Shown: one piece after another, positions 1 to 8,616 of the stretch
How the letters are laid out: each line of letters begins with the position of its first letter
Position numbering within the stretch: position 1 is the stretch's first letter
Source of the DNA: Ferrimicrobium sp.
GTDB lineage: Bacteria; Actinomycetota; Acidimicrobiia; Acidimicrobiales; Acidimicrobiaceae
DNA length: 64,000 bases
Direction of reading: 5' to 3'
NCBI GenBank assembly: GCA_022690815.1
Contig: JALCZJ010000008.1
Coordinates: 23,507 to 87,506, forward strand
Notes under the pieces: model-generated
Database searches by the model: none
What the model was told of the DNA's origin: nothing
What the model saw: only the letters and a program-made list of their open reading frames with translations
Made by a program: the position numbers and the translations under genes

Positions 1-1
1 C

Positions 2-424
2 AAGCAGATCACTGGAAAGAACCCAACAGCTGCGGCTGCGAACCCGATGGCCTCTAAAACCCAACAGATCTCCACCCTGGTGTTTGGTTTTATCTATCTC
101 GACATCCCTGCAGGTGTAGTCGTTTACTTCCTCGTCTCCGGTATCTTTAGGGTGGTCCAGCAAGAGCTCATGTGGAGGCACGATCCCACATTGCGTTCCC
201 ACTCTGTGGAGGCGCGACGCAAGGCTGCCGATGCGAAGCAGAATCAGATCATTGAGGCTAAGGAGATTGTGCGCCGCCCATCGCCGTCAAAGAATTTGCT
301 ACGCCGTTTGCTCCCTGGGACCACCCCAGCCCTCTCAACGGACAACAATGCGAGCCCGCTGGACCCGCCGAAACCACGTCCGCCGCGAGACAATCGTTCA
401 AATAAGAAGAAAAAGCGTCGCTAG
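2..424 (+). CDS. yidC: YidC/Oxa1 membrane insertase, C-terminal part (5' end outside window)
   Basis: This is the end of a YidC-type membrane protein insertase, which places and folds inner-membrane proteins alone or with SecYEG. The reading frame is open from the left edge, so the gene begins upstream. Visible are a hydrophobic hairpin with a transmembrane segment (the stretch around GVVVYFLVSGIFRVVQQ, typical of the last YidC helix) and a long, basic, Lys/Arg-rich tail ending in KKKKRR, as in many actinobacterial YidC proteins, where the tail may contact the ribosome. Identification rests on this last helix plus the downstream jag-rsmG-parA-parB order that follows yidC in many bacteria. The catalytic groove is outside the window. 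Confidence 0.88.
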   Translation, partial: KQITGKNPTAAAANPMASKTQQISTLVFGFIYLDIPAGVVVYFLVSGIFRVVQQELMWRHDPTLRSHSVEARRKAADAKQNQIIEAKEIVRRPSPSKNLLRRLLPGTTPALSTDNNASPLDPPKPRPPRDNRSNKKKKRR

Positions 425-488
425 TTCCCAGACTAGCTGATAACGGGTGACAAGGCCCACAAATAAAGACAAGGAGCTAACTGCTGCA

Positions 489-1352
489 ATGGAGTGGATA
501 GAGACCACTGGTAAAGATCTTGACGAGGCCAAGGAACTCGCACTGGAACACCTTGGTGTTGAGGAGAGCGATATTGAGTTCGAGGTTTTGGATGAGGGTC
601 GAGCAAGTTTTCTTGGATTCGGCAAGAAGTCAGCCCGGATTCGGGCCCGCCTCCGACCGTCGTTTCCTAATCCGAAGCGGGAACGCAAGCCACGTCGGCC
701 ACGTACCACGACATCCGAGACCGACAATGAGAAAGCCGAGAAGCCAAAGACCGAGAGGTCACGATCTGAGAAGCCAAAGGAGCCAAGGAAAGTGGAGTCA
801 GAGGAGAATAGCAGCTCAAAGGTCGAGCGCACCGAGGTTAGCCGAGTAGAGCTGGCCAATGCGGCTCAGGAGTTCCTGGCTGGACTCATGCACGAGTTTG
901 GCTTGTCGGGTGAGGTAACAGTTACTCATCTCGACGAAGATTCGATGGAGTTAGAGATCAACGGAGAGGGACTTGGATCCCTCGTCGGTCCGCGCGGTAG
1001 CGTTCTAACCGCTGTGCAAGAGGTTACTCGCTCGGTCGTTCAGACTCGAGCTGGCGAGGGTGCCGGACGCGTAGGGGTTGATATCGCAGGGTATCGGATG
1101 AAGCGCCGAGAAGCGCTAGAGAAGTTCGCTCGCGACCAGGCTGAGAAGGTACGGCTGTCCGGCGAGAAGCTCGTTTTTGAAGAGATGATGGCTCCTGACC
1201 GCAAGATCATCCATGATACGGTGGCTGAGATTGACGGTGTGAGCACGCGATCCGAGGGTGAGGAGCCACATCGCTACGTCGTGATGTTCAAGGATGACTC
1301 ATCTACCCAGGAAGTCGACAGTGACGGAGAGCCTGCAGCAATCGATTCGTAA
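489..1352 (+). CDS. jag: Jag/KhpB RNA-binding protein (Jag-N, KH, R3H)
   Basis: Jag/KhpB is a cytoplasmic RNA-binding protein, linked in other bacteria to cell-wall growth and sRNA control, and nearly always encoded next to yidC. The N-terminus (WIETTGKDLDEAKELALEHLGV) fits the Jag-N domain. A charged, disordered Lys/Glu/Arg/Pro linker of about 90 residues follows. Then comes a KH domain whose GxxG-type loop reads LVGPRGSVLTAVQ, and an R3H-type end. I chose ATG 489 because AAGGAG lies about 11 bases upstream and Jag-N normally starts here. A GTG at 447 would add 14 residues but has no clear ribosome-binding site. The 3' end overlaps rsmG, suggesting coupled translation. Confidence 0.93.
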   Translation: MEWIETTGKDLDEAKELALEHLGVEESDIEFEVLDEGRASFLGFGKKSARIRARLRPSFPNPKRERKPRRPRTTTSETDNEKAEKPKTERSRSEKPKEPRKVESEENSSSKVERTEVSRVELANAAQEFLAGLMHEFGLSGEVTVTHLDEDSMELEINGEGLGSLVGPRGSVLTAVQEVTRSVVQTRAGEGAGRVGVDIAGYRMKRREALEKFARDQAEKVRLSGEKLVFEEMMAPDRKIIHDTVAEIDGVSTRSEGEEPHRYVVMFKDDSSTQEVDSDGEPAAIDS

Positions 1353-1935
1353 GGCCCATGATTGGGGTTTCATCGGTGGAGACCTTGATCAACATCTGAA
1401 GCATTCGTCGGCCTTCGCTGATGCTCTGCAACACCTAGAGATGACGAGTCAATCTGGTGTCGACTTGGGTAGTGGCGGAGGCCTTCCTAGCCTCGTTCTT
1501 TTGGAGCGGTTCCCAGAACTGCGTTTGTGTCTCGTTGAAGTCATGGCTAAACGAGCGGCTTTCTTGCGCGATGCGGTCAGTGTTATGCAAGTCAGCGAGC
1601 GGGCCGATGTCGTTGTCCGCCGAGCTGAGGAGTTGGCTCATGACACTCGGTATCGCGAACAGTTCTCCTTTGTAACTGCTCGTAGTTTTGCTGGACCAGG
1701 AATCACAGCCGAGGTCGCAGCAGGCTATGTAGCCTTGGATGGTTTTGTGGTGGTGTCGGAGCCGCCTGACTCAGCCGGTGAACGCTGGTCGGCAGAGGGA
1801 CTTGGTCGAATTGGTCTCGAGTTGGTTGAGATCAGACGGGATACCTTTGGTCTGGCCATTCTTAGAAAATTCAAGCATTGTGGTCCGCGTTACCCCCGCC
1901 TCGCTGGTAAGGCCTGGAAGCAACCATTGTTCTAG
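1294..1935 (+). CDS. rsmG: 16S rRNA (guanine-527-N7)-methyltransferase RsmG
   Basis: RsmG (GidB) methylates N7 of G527 in 16S rRNA using S-adenosylmethionine; its loss gives low-level streptomycin resistance. The SAM-binding glycine motif is visible as VDLGSGGGLPSLVLLERFP, followed by the acidic strand LCLVEVMAKRAAFLRD and the family motif FVTARSFAGP. The length (about 205-213 residues) is typical. The start is uncertain: ATG 1294 overlaps jag by 59 bases, and the in-frame GTG at 1321 is also possible. It sits between jag and parA as in mycobacteria (gid). A short GC palindrome followed by five T residues begins at the stop codon. Confidence 0.92.
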   Translation: MTHLPRKSTVTESLQQSIRKAHDWGFIGGDLDQHLKHSSAFADALQHLEMTSQSGVDLGSGGGLPSLVLLERFPELRLCLVEVMAKRAAFLRDAVSVMQVSERADVVVRRAEELAHDTRYREQFSFVTARSFAGPGITAEVAAGYVALDGFVVVSEPPDSAGERWSAEGLGRIGLELVEIRRDTFGLAILRKFKHCGPRYPRLAGKAWKQPLF

Positions 1936-1949
1936 GCGCGCGCCTTTTT
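1935..1949 (+). terminator. Candidate intrinsic terminator after rsmG
   Basis: The stop codon runs into the 10-base palindrome GGCGCGCGCC followed by TTTTT. The stem would be only three base pairs around a four-base loop, so this is weak as a hairpin. It is nevertheless the only terminator-like element between rsmG and the long gene-free stretch before parA. Confidence 0.3.
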
Positions 1950-3160
1950 CGGCCGTCAGTACTTGGGCACTGAGCGGTCGCAACCGAGTTTACACTCGCT
2001 ACCCTGTGACCCCTTTGCGTTCGATGGCTGATCCGTCGTGGATAGTGTACGAGACTGCTGATAGCGCTCAATTGATGGTTCTTTGGTTTAACACTCCCCC
2101 ACTATTGGTTGTTGTGTCGTGCGAGGTCCCCATTGGGGCCAGGGGTGGCAAAAAGTTTCGATAGCAATGGTGGTCCCTTTGTTCTATCGACTGAATGAGT
2201 CGTCTTGGGTGTGAATGGTCGTCTATGGTTTACGATGGTTCCTTCGGCGTAGGATACATGTGGTCCCCGTGCTAGTCGAGTGGTGCCCGCTTCTGAGGTG
2301 TCAACGCTGGTTGTCATCAGAGTTGCTTGGGGAGTGGTGTGCTTGGGCCGCGAGTCATGGATCCATGTTCTCCCTTGCCCGCTGGCAGGAGGTGCCATAG
2401 TGGGTAGGAGGTCGAGTGGAGTTTGTCACCAAGCAAGACTTCGTCAAGCGCACACGGTTCATTTCACATATTCGCTTTGTGGTGGAGGAAGTGGCGTGGG
2501 AAGGATGAGTCTGTGACTCCACGGTGATCTCGTTGCGTTTGAAAGGTTGGAATCACTGTTGCGACCCTGACCGGACTGCTTGTGCTGAGACGCTGGAAGG
2601 TTTCGCGACAAGGGGCTCGTGGCGATTGTTCCGATTGAATGCTACCGGTTTGTTTGGGGAGGGCCCACTGGTACGGGTTCGTGCTGAGGAATTGTGTTGG
2701 TGATGTACGAGGGAAGCATTGCAGGAGCGTTGTTGTGCCACAAGCGATGTGTTCTCGTTGTGGGGGCTGAAGGTTACGGGTCGTATCTGCCCATGTAATT
2801 GTTCGGCAAGGCCTATCCAGTCCCATGGGTCCCCTATTCGTCCTGGCAGTCGATGTGGCTATGGAGCCCAACTGCATCGGTAGAGTTTCATTGGTCGCGT
2901 GCGGAATCGGCGCGGCGTGAGATGACGAAGATGGATTCGGGTCATTACTCTCGCTATCACATTCAGTTGCTCTGTGTCCCCCGCCTGGATTCCGGTCGGC
3001 TTCGTGGAGGCGTCGGCCTCCTGCTCCTCCTGGTGCAGTGGTTATGGTGCTGGCTAGACCAGTTGGAGAATGTTGCTGGTTCTTGGGTTTGTGCCGTTCT
3101 GGATATCAGTCGATTGCGTGGAGTGCCGCTCGTGCTAGAGTGATTTCAACGGCTGCACGC
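1950..3160. other. 1.2-kb gene-free, GT-rich stretch between rsmG and parS/parA
   Basis: I see no protein or RNA gene here. Open frames exist on both strands, but their products are rich in Ser, Thr, Arg, Pro and Gln with no recognisable motif and poor start signals. The plus strand is strongly biased to G and T (42 of 60 bases in the row 2281-2340), which fits leading-strand skew without coding constraint. rsmG and parA are normally only a few bases to a few hundred bases apart, so this is an unusually large spacer. It ends at the two parS sites. Confidence 0.6.
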
Positions 3161-3164
3161 TGAA

Positions 3165-3180
3165 GGTTTCACGTGAAACA
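3165..3180. promoter_or_regulatory. parS: parS centromere site 1
   Basis: GGTTTCACGTGAAACA matches the conserved 16-bp parS palindrome TGTTTCACGTGAAACA at 15 of 16 positions. ParB binds this site and spreads from it to organise and segregate the origin region. It lies about 70 bases before parA. Confidence 0.93.
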
Positions 3181-3200
3181 TGACGGAAGGTTCGAGACGG

Positions 3201-3216
3201 TGTTCCACGTGAAACA
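3201..3216. promoter_or_regulatory. parS: parS centromere site 2
   Basis: TGTTCCACGTGAAACA matches the parS consensus at 15 of 16 positions (the common C variant in the left arm). It begins 36 bp after the start of site 1 and about 30 bases before the parA start, so ParB bound here could also affect parA transcription. Confidence 0.94.
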
Positions 3217-3247
3217 TGGGTTCAGCAGTGAAAGAACCTGAAGGGAC

Positions 3248-4021
3248 GTGATAGTGGAGCAGGGCGCAAGAGTCATCGCATTGGCGAATCAAAAGGGTGG
3301 CGTTGGAAAGACGACGACGGCGGTCAACCTATCTGCTTCATTGGCTGAGTTGGGTCACCGTGTTTTGGTCCTCGATCTTGACCCGCAGGGAAATGCCACA
3401 ACAGGCCTAGGGGTGAGCCCTCGGGAGTTGGAGCACTCCGTCTACGACGTGTTGATGAAGGATGAGCCCATCGAGAACGTCATCGAAGCTACCATCGTGG
3501 CCAATCTGTTTCTTTGCCCGGCCACCATCGACCTGGCAGGTGCTGAGATTGAATTGGTCTCGGCTTTCTCCCGTGAGCTGCGATTACGTCGTGCACTAGA
3601 CGGGATTCGGGCGGATTTCGACTATGTGATTATCGACTGTCCCCCATCGTTGGGCCTGTTGACTATCAATGCTCTTTCCGCAGCGGATACAGTGATGGTC
3701 CCGATCCAGTGTGAGTATTATGCGCTCGAAGGACTTTCTCAGCTTTTCCGGAATGTTGGACTGATCCAGGCTTCGCTGAATCCGGAACTCAGTATCGATT
3801 ACGTGGTGATGACCATGTATGACGCACGCACCAACCTTGCCGAACAGGTTGTTCGTGAGGTGCGTGAATATTGTGGGGATACGGTCTGCAAGACAATCAT
3901 CCCACGTACCGTTCGTCTATCGGAGGCCCCCTCCTTTGGCAAGCCTATCACGGTGTTCGATCCGGGTTCGCGAGGGGCGATCGCCTATCGACATTTAGCA
4001 AGGGAGGTAGCCAATGGCTAG
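3248..4021 (+). CDS. parA: Chromosome-partitioning ATPase ParA (Soj)
   Basis: ParA is a deviant-Walker ATPase that binds DNA non-specifically as an ATP dimer and drives movement of ParB-parS complexes. Near the N-terminus it has the deviant Walker A motif KGGVGKTTTAVNL, then DLDPQGNAT (Walker A'), and the Walker B region DYVIIDCPPSLGLLT. The remaining pattern (PIQCEYYALEGLSQL, PRTVRLSEAPSFGKPI) is diagnostic of chromosomal ParA/Soj. The length of 257 residues is normal. Translation begins at GTG 3248 just after AAGGGA; a GTG two codons later is also possible. It overlaps parB by 8 bases, so the two are translationally coupled. Two parS sites lie in its leader. Confidence 0.97.
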   Translation: MIVEQGARVIALANQKGGVGKTTTAVNLSASLAELGHRVLVLDLDPQGNATTGLGVSPRELEHSVYDVLMKDEPIENVIEATIVANLFLCPATIDLAGAEIELVSAFSRELRLRRALDGIRADFDYVIIDCPPSLGLLTINALSAADTVMVPIQCEYYALEGLSQLFRNVGLIQASLNPELSIDYVVMTMYDARTNLAEQVVREVREYCGDTVCKTIIPRTVRLSEAPSFGKPITVFDPGSRGAIAYRHLAREVANG

Positions 4022-4907
4022 GCAGTCTGGTCTCGGGAAGGGGTTGGGTGCCCTCATTCCGGTCGCGAACGACCGATATGCGGAAGGGCTACAGGAGATC
4101 CCTATCGGTCTGGTCCACGCGAATCGATACCAGCCGCGGAAACGGTTCAGTGAAGAGGGTCTGTCGGCATTGGCGGCCTCGATCAGTGAACTCGGTGTGC
4201 TCCAGCCGATTCTGGTTCGGAGACAGGATGACGGATTTGAGTTGGTAGCTGGGGAACGGCGTTGGCAGGCTGCACAGCGGGCTGGGTTAACGGCTATACC
4301 AGCGCTTATCCAGGAGCGTGACGACCTCGGTTCGTTGCAGGTGGCGGTTGTTGAGAATCTTCATCGGGAGGATCTCAATGCTCTGGAGGAGGCGGCGGCA
4401 TACCGACAGTTGATTGACGATTTTGGTTTGACGCATGAGGCGGTTGCACAAAGGGTTGGTAAGAGCCGGGTGGCCGTATCAAATACTCTGCGATTGTTGC
4501 AACTCCCAGCCTCGGTGCAGCGTGCGCTTATTGAGGGCACGCTTTCCGCGGGGCATGCGCGAGCGTTGTTGGGATCGCCAGATCGGAAGCTTCAGGAGCG
4601 ATTGGCTGAGAGGATCATCGCCGAGGGGTTGAGCGTGCGAGAGGCCGAGGAGTTGGTGCGCCAGACGGTGTCGCCGGTGTCGGGGGCCAATGACGTACAG
4701 CGGGAGGAGCCAGCGGATGGGGCTGCTCCCAAACCTCGTCCGGCTGTGGTGGTTGAGGTCGAGGGGTTGCTATCTGAGTCGTTGCTGACCTCGGTGTCGA
4801 TCGATCTCAAGAAGGGTGGTTCAGGCAGTATCAGACTGGATTTTGCGGATCTGAACGACTTGCATCGAATCGCTTCTTCGATCGTCGACCCCGGGTTCGA
4901 GTCTTAA
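4014..4907 (+). CDS. parB: Chromosome-partitioning CTPase/DNA-binding protein ParB (Spo0J)
   Basis: ParB binds parS and slides along DNA as a CTP-dependent clamp. The N-terminal tail GLGKGLGALIP is the ParA-stimulating peptide typical of ParB. The CTP-binding folds show QPRKRFSEEGLSALAASI, GVLQPILVR and GERRWQAAQRAG, then ENLHREDLNALEEA (family ENLQREDLN). The helix-turn-helix reads THEAVAQRVGKSRVAVSNTLRLL. The C-terminal part carries a dimerisation domain after an acidic, Pro-containing linker. Length of 297 residues is typical. The gene overlaps parA and shares its operon. Its targets are the two parS sites just upstream of parA. Confidence 0.97.
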   Translation: MARQSGLGKGLGALIPVANDRYAEGLQEIPIGLVHANRYQPRKRFSEEGLSALAASISELGVLQPILVRRQDDGFELVAGERRWQAAQRAGLTAIPALIQERDDLGSLQVAVVENLHREDLNALEEAAAYRQLIDDFGLTHEAVAQRVGKSRVAVSNTLRLLQLPASVQRALIEGTLSAGHARALLGSPDRKLQERLAERIIAEGLSVREAEELVRQTVSPVSGANDVQREEPADGAAPKPRPAVVVEVEGLLSESLLTSVSIDLKKGGSGSIRLDFADLNDLHRIASSIVDPGFES

Positions 4908-5140
4908 GTGAAGGTTATATCGAGGTTAAGGGTGAAGTTTGTACACAGCTGTGCATAAGGTTGTGGATGAACGGTGTGTTCCCCAGGTACGTTCGAAGCG
5001 ATCCGGTCTGCAGCGCCCCTACCTGGGGTAATGCGACGGCGAAATGGGTTCACTGTAGCGCCCGGGTTCGTGTGGCCGTTCAGCCAAGGCTGTGGATCGA
5101 TTGTTGTGATGTTGTTGCGGGGCGTTCTTAGGGGTTGTCG
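4908..5140. promoter_or_regulatory. Intergenic region with two DnaA-box-like 9-mers
   Basis: This spacer between the convergent parB and nucleotidyltransferase genes contains TGTGCATAA at 4950-4958 (reverse of TTATGCACA, which fits the DnaA-box consensus TTATNCACA) and TGTGGATGA at 4962-4970 (eight of nine matches to TGTGGATAA), spaced 12 bp apart. Two further TGTGGAT cores were not convincing. The main origin should lie upstream of yidC, outside the window, so this would be an accessory DnaA-binding spot if real. Confidence 0.35.
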
Positions 5141-6583
5141 CTAGCGACGGTCAGGTCTCTTTAGGGGCGAGTGTTTGCGTATGTGGCTTTGTTCTTCGGC
5201 TCGGGGTTGGCTCGCCCACCAGTGGAGAAGTCGCTCGATCGCGACCTCAGTTGGCAGCGGTCCTTCATCAAGTTCGGTTTCGAGGAGAAAGGCGAGAGCC
5301 TTGCCAACGGTGGGGGAGGGGCCGACGTTGAGAAGCTTCATGATATCGTCGCCGTTGAGGCTGGGTCGTAGCGCAGCCGCTGCATCGGCCGCCTGAAGGT
5401 CGATGACGCGTTGCCTGAAGTCCGCCATCCGTTGTGCCATAGCCGCGAGCTTGTGCTGGTTGCGGGTGGTGGCGTCGCAGAGGGTCAGTTCATTTAGATC
5501 TTCATAGAGTTCACCAGCATCTCGCACGTAGCGACGTACGGCCGAGTCGGACCAGCCGGCTTCGTAGCCATGAAAGCGCAGATGCAATGCGACGAGCTTA
5601 GTGACGTCTTGGATGAGGTCTTTGGGGTAGCGGAGGTCAGTGAGGATGGTTGTCGCCATGCGAGCCCCAACGACGTCGTGGAAGTGGAAGGTGACACCTT
5701 CTGGACCGAACTGACGGGTCTTGGGTTTTGCAATATCGTGGAGTAGGGCGGCCAGTCGTAGTCGGAGGCGTGGGGAACATTTGCGGACCACGGCGATGGT
5801 GTGGGCTAGGACGTCTTTGTGGTGGTGCACCGGGTCCTGCTCGAGGCGCAACGCGGCGAGCGCCGGGAGAAAGTTATTCGCGAGGGGCGTTTCGACTAAG
5901 AATTGGAGGCCGGCTGATGGGTCATCAAGGGTCAACAGCCGGTTGAGCTCATCGCGAATTCGTTCGCGCGAAAGGATCGAAAGCCGTGAAGCGAACTGGC
6001 CAACGGCTGCGATTAGGCCTGGCTCTGGCTCCAGGTCGAAGCGCGCGATGAACCGAGCGGCGCGAAGCATGCGAAGGGGGTCCTCAACAAACGAGACCTC
6101 GGGTGAGACGGGTGTCCTGAGTTGCTTGGCGACGAGGTCGCTCACCCCGTCGTACGGGTCGATGAGGACTGGCTCTGCGGTCGTCAGTTCCAGAGCCATG
6201 GCGTTGATGGTAAAGTCGCGACGAGCAAGATCCTCAGCCAGCGATCCAGAAAAGTCCACTGTTGGCTTGCGGCTTGTGTTGGCGTAGACATCACGACGAT
6301 GTGTGGTGATCTCGAGCTTGAGTTCACCAAAGGAACAGGCAATGGTGCCAAAGCGCTCGCCTGCACGGTTGACAGAGTGGATGAGACCTTCGAGCACGGC
6401 GATGATATCGCTGGGCAGCGCGTCGGTGGTCAGGTCAATATCGGTGATCTCGCTGGGGCTGAAGCCAAGCATGAGATCACGTACGACACCACCGACGATG
6501 TAGAGGCGGAGGTTGTGCTGGTGAAAACGCTCGGCAACTGGCTGCAGTTGGCTGATGATGGGTTGAAAACGGTCGGGGATCAC
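5141..6583 (-). CDS. CCA-adding tRNA nucleotidyltransferase / poly(A)-polymerase family with HD domain
   Basis: This enzyme adds or repairs the CCA end of tRNA from CTP and ATP; the actinobacterial orthologue is annotated pcnA. The N-terminal class II nucleotidyltransferase head has YIVGGVVRDLMLG and the metal-binding pair in SEITDIDLTTDALP, followed by HRRDVYANTSRKPTVDFS and ARRDFTINAMALEL. The neck has VEDPLRMLRAARFIARF. A C-terminal HD phosphohydrolase-like domain shows LRLAALLHDIAKPKTR and GVTFHFHDVVGARM. The 480-residue length matches the HD-containing actinobacterial form. It is convergent with parB; in M. tuberculosis the same gene marks the end of the murJ-trx block. Confidence 0.93.
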   Translation of the reverse strand: MIPDRFQPIISQLQPVAERFHQHNLRLYIVGGVVRDLMLGFSPSEITDIDLTTDALPSDIIAVLEGLIHSVNRAGERFGTIACSFGELKLEITTHRRDVYANTSRKPTVDFSGSLAEDLARRDFTINAMALELTTAEPVLIDPYDGVSDLVAKQLRTPVSPEVSFVEDPLRMLRAARFIARFDLEPEPGLIAAVGQFASRLSILSRERIRDELNRLLTLDDPSAGLQFLVETPLANNFLPALAALRLEQDPVHHHKDVLAHTIAVVRKCSPRLRLRLAALLHDIAKPKTRQFGPEGVTFHFHDVVGARMATTILTDLRYPKDLIQDVTKLVALHLRFHGYEAGWSDSAVRRYVRDAGELYEDLNELTLCDATTRNQHKLAAMAQRMADFRQRVIDLQAADAAAALRPSLNGDDIMKLLNVGPSPTVGKALAFLLETELDEGPLPTEVAIERLLHWWASQPRAEEQSHIRKHSPLKRPDRR

Positions 6584-6694
6584 CTCGGGTACCTATTTCT
6601 GCTCTAGCTAACGGACTGCCCTATCCTACCTCGCCTGGATTCAGCCGAGCTGATACCGGCCCGTGCGACGATAGTGGTTGCAAGCCAGTAACGC

Positions 6695-7732
6695 CTAGTT
6701 TGTTGGTGGCGATGCGATGCCTTGTGATTCAAGAGCTCCTCTTCGCATTCGGTCGAGCGTGTTTACCAGATCGGTTTCGATGGTGCCCGCAGGTTCAAAG
6801 GGATCGGGACGGCGTCCGAGGTCGAGCATGGCCTCGAACATGGCGATGGCCGACTCGGCCAAGGCGTTGAGGTCGTAGCCGCCTTCAAGAAAGGCGATCG
6901 TTCTTCCTTTGGGCACGTATTGGAGTGCCCAGGCAGTCAGGTGATAAAAGTCGTCGGCGCGGTAACCGAGATCGGTGAGTGGATCGGCTCGATGGCCATC
7001 GAAGCCAGCAGAGATCAAGAGCCACGTTGGGTTGAAGGCCGCAATGGTGGGGGAGGCGATCACGTCAAGGGCTGCAAGAGCCGTCTGCCCCGATGTCCGT
7101 GGGGGAAGAGGGATGTTGACCGTGAGGCCCGCCGCGTCGTTTGACCCTAGTTCGAAGACCTTTCCGGTGCCTGGGTAGAGGGGATGTTGATGCGTTGAGA
7201 CGTAGAGCACTGATGCATTCGCGTAGAAGATGTCTTGCGTGCCGTTGCCATGATGGGCATCAAAGTCGATGATGAGAACACGCTCGCCCTGTTCGACCAG
7301 CTGTTGGGCGGCGATGGCGATGTTGTTGAAGACGCAAAACCCCATCGAGGTATCCGCCGTCGCGTGGTGGCCAGGTGGCCTAACTGCAACGAACGCCGAA
7401 TCCGCCTCTCCCTGTCGGAGGCGATCGATGGCGTTGAGCCCGGCGCCAGCCGCCAGTAGAGCGACATCGTAGGATTGATATCCCACGTGGGTATCAGCAT
7501 CGATTGGTCCACCACCCATCAGGCAGAGCTGACGGATTTCAGCAACGTGGGCTGGGTCGTGGACCCTGATGATTGACTCGGTGCTGGCAGGCGAGGGTTG
7601 AAAGCGAACGATGCCATCGTGGAATCGGTCGACAACTGAGGTGATCACCTCGAGTCGGCTGGCTGACTCAGGGTGAAAGAGACCGGGATCATGTTCGAGG
7701 TATTCGGGATGGGTGCCGAACAATACGGTCAT
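6695..7732 (-). CDS. Histone-deacetylase-family hydrolase (acetoin utilisation/acetylpolyamine amidohydrolase type)
   Basis: This is a zinc amidohydrolase of the HDAC/AcuC/acetylpolyamine-deacetylase superfamily, which removes acetyl groups from lysines or polyamines. Motifs are strong: HPESASRLEVI near the N-terminus, VRPPGHHATADTSMGFCVFNN (general base His pair), IDFDAHHGNGTQDIFY (zinc ligands Asp and His), STHQHPLYPGTG, SAGFDGHRADPLTDL (third zinc ligand Asp) and EGGYDL. The length of 345 residues is normal. It follows the nucleotidyltransferase on the minus strand with a gap of about 110 bases. The physiological substrate cannot be told from sequence. An acetyltransferase gene lies divergently 164 bases away, so an acetylation/deacetylation pair is a conceivable but unproved link. 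Confidence 0.93.
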   Translation of the reverse strand: MTVLFGTHPEYLEHDPGLFHPESASRLEVITSVVDRFHDGIVRFQPSPASTESIIRVHDPAHVAEIRQLCLMGGGPIDADTHVGYQSYDVALLAAGAGLNAIDRLRQGEADSAFVAVRPPGHHATADTSMGFCVFNNIAIAAQQLVEQGERVLIIDFDAHHGNGTQDIFYANASVLYVSTHQHPLYPGTGKVFELGSNDAAGLTVNIPLPPRTSGQTALAALDVIASPTIAAFNPTWLLISAGFDGHRADPLTDLGYRADDFYHLTAWALQYVPKGRTIAFLEGGYDLNALAESAIAMFEAMLDLGRRPDPFEPAGTIETDLVNTLDRMRRGALESQGIASPPTN

Positions 7733-7896
7733 GCCCTTATGCTACCGTGACTCTGGCTACTCGCGGTTCCCTACCTCTATCTCCGGCTGATTGGCGCCGT
7801 CTGAGTGTCTGGGATCACTCTGTGTTATTCAGCTATTAGTGTTTGACTAAAGAGCTCAGGTGTACGGGCTATGCAGGAAAGGACCGTTGACGCTAG

Positions 7897-8616
7897 TTGG
7901 CTGCGCTAAGAAGTGTCGGTGGCATCCAAGTTCGGTATTCACCGTGGTATGGAAATTCAGGAGCCGTATTGGTTGCGGTTCCGCCACACGTTTGGGTGCG
8001 AGATCCCGAGATCCTCTTCCGAGCGATGGCGCTAGGCCAGGAGATGGGCTACTCGAGGTTCTTGGTTCAGGCGACCGGATCTACCCAGAAGGCTGTCCTT
8101 GCCTCTGCGGGCATGCGCGAAGTGGATCGACTGCATGTGCTCTTTCGGCGAAGTGCGCTCAGTCTCCCTCAGGTTCCGGCCTCCGCTGGCATAGCCCGGA
8201 TTCATCGGGCGAGTCAGCTCCACGTCGACGAGGTGATCCGCGTTGACAATGCATGTTTTGAGCCGTTTTGGGCCATGAATCAACTAGCACTTGCTGAGGC
8301 GGTCGCAGCGACACCCCGGAGTCGGTTTAGGGTGGTGACCGTAGGCGATTCTGACGAGGTAGCGGGCTACGCTATTTTTGGCCTAGGTGGTGGCGAGGGT
8401 TATCTCCAAAGGATCGCGGTGGATCCTCGCTGGCAAGGCCGTGGGTTTGCCACACGACTGATCGTTGACGGCCTGCGATGGGCGAAGAGGTGGAGAACAC
8501 GGCGAGTTGGAGTCAACACACAACAGCGTAACGAGAATGCTCTCAAGCTCTACCTCAAACTCGACTTCGACCTCCAGCCGGAGGGTATCTCGATTTTTGA
8601 GCCATCTGTCTCTTAG
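7897..8616 (+). CDS. GNAT-family N-acetyltransferase
   Basis: The C-terminal half is a GNAT acetyltransferase: the acetyl-CoA-binding loop reads RIAVDPRWQGRGFATRLI (family Q/RxxGxG/A), and the end has NTQQRNENALKLYLKLDF, a typical GNAT motif B. The N-terminal half (about 100 residues) looks like a second, degenerate GNAT-like lobe. The start is TTG 7897 with AGGAAAGGA upstream at somewhat long spacing. The gene is the first of the plus-strand series into DUF6049 and murJ. In mycobacteria this position is held by a Nudix gene (mutT4), so the acetyltransferase may be a local replacement. Substrate unknown. Confidence 0.85.
   Translation: MAALRSVGGIQVRYSPWYGNSGAVLVAVPPHVWVRDPEILFRAMALGQEMGYSRFLVQATGSTQKAVLASAGMREVDRLHVLFRRSALSLPQVPASAGIARIHRASQLHVDEVIRVDNACFEPFWAMNQLALAEAVAATPRSRFRVVTVGDSDEVAGYAIFGLGGGEGYLQRIAVDPRWQGRGFATRLIVDGLRWAKRWRTRRVGVNTQQRNENALKLYLKLDFDLQPEGISIFEPSVS

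Noticed and set aside
2464..2877. Minus-strand frame of 137 codons in the rsmG-parA interval.
   Set aside because: The product is dominated by Thr, Ser, Arg, Pro and Gln, as expected for the complement of GT-rich non-coding DNA; it has no motif or convincing start.
2799..3143. Plus-strand frame of 114 codons just before the parS sites.
   Set aside because: It starts at TTG without a ribosome-binding site and is Trp/Cys/Leu-rich with no recognisable family; composition follows the GT skew.
4880..4907. GGGTTCGAGTC resembling a tRNA T-arm near the end of parB.
   Set aside because: No acceptor stem, anticodon arm or CCA end around it; it is part of the parB coding sequence.
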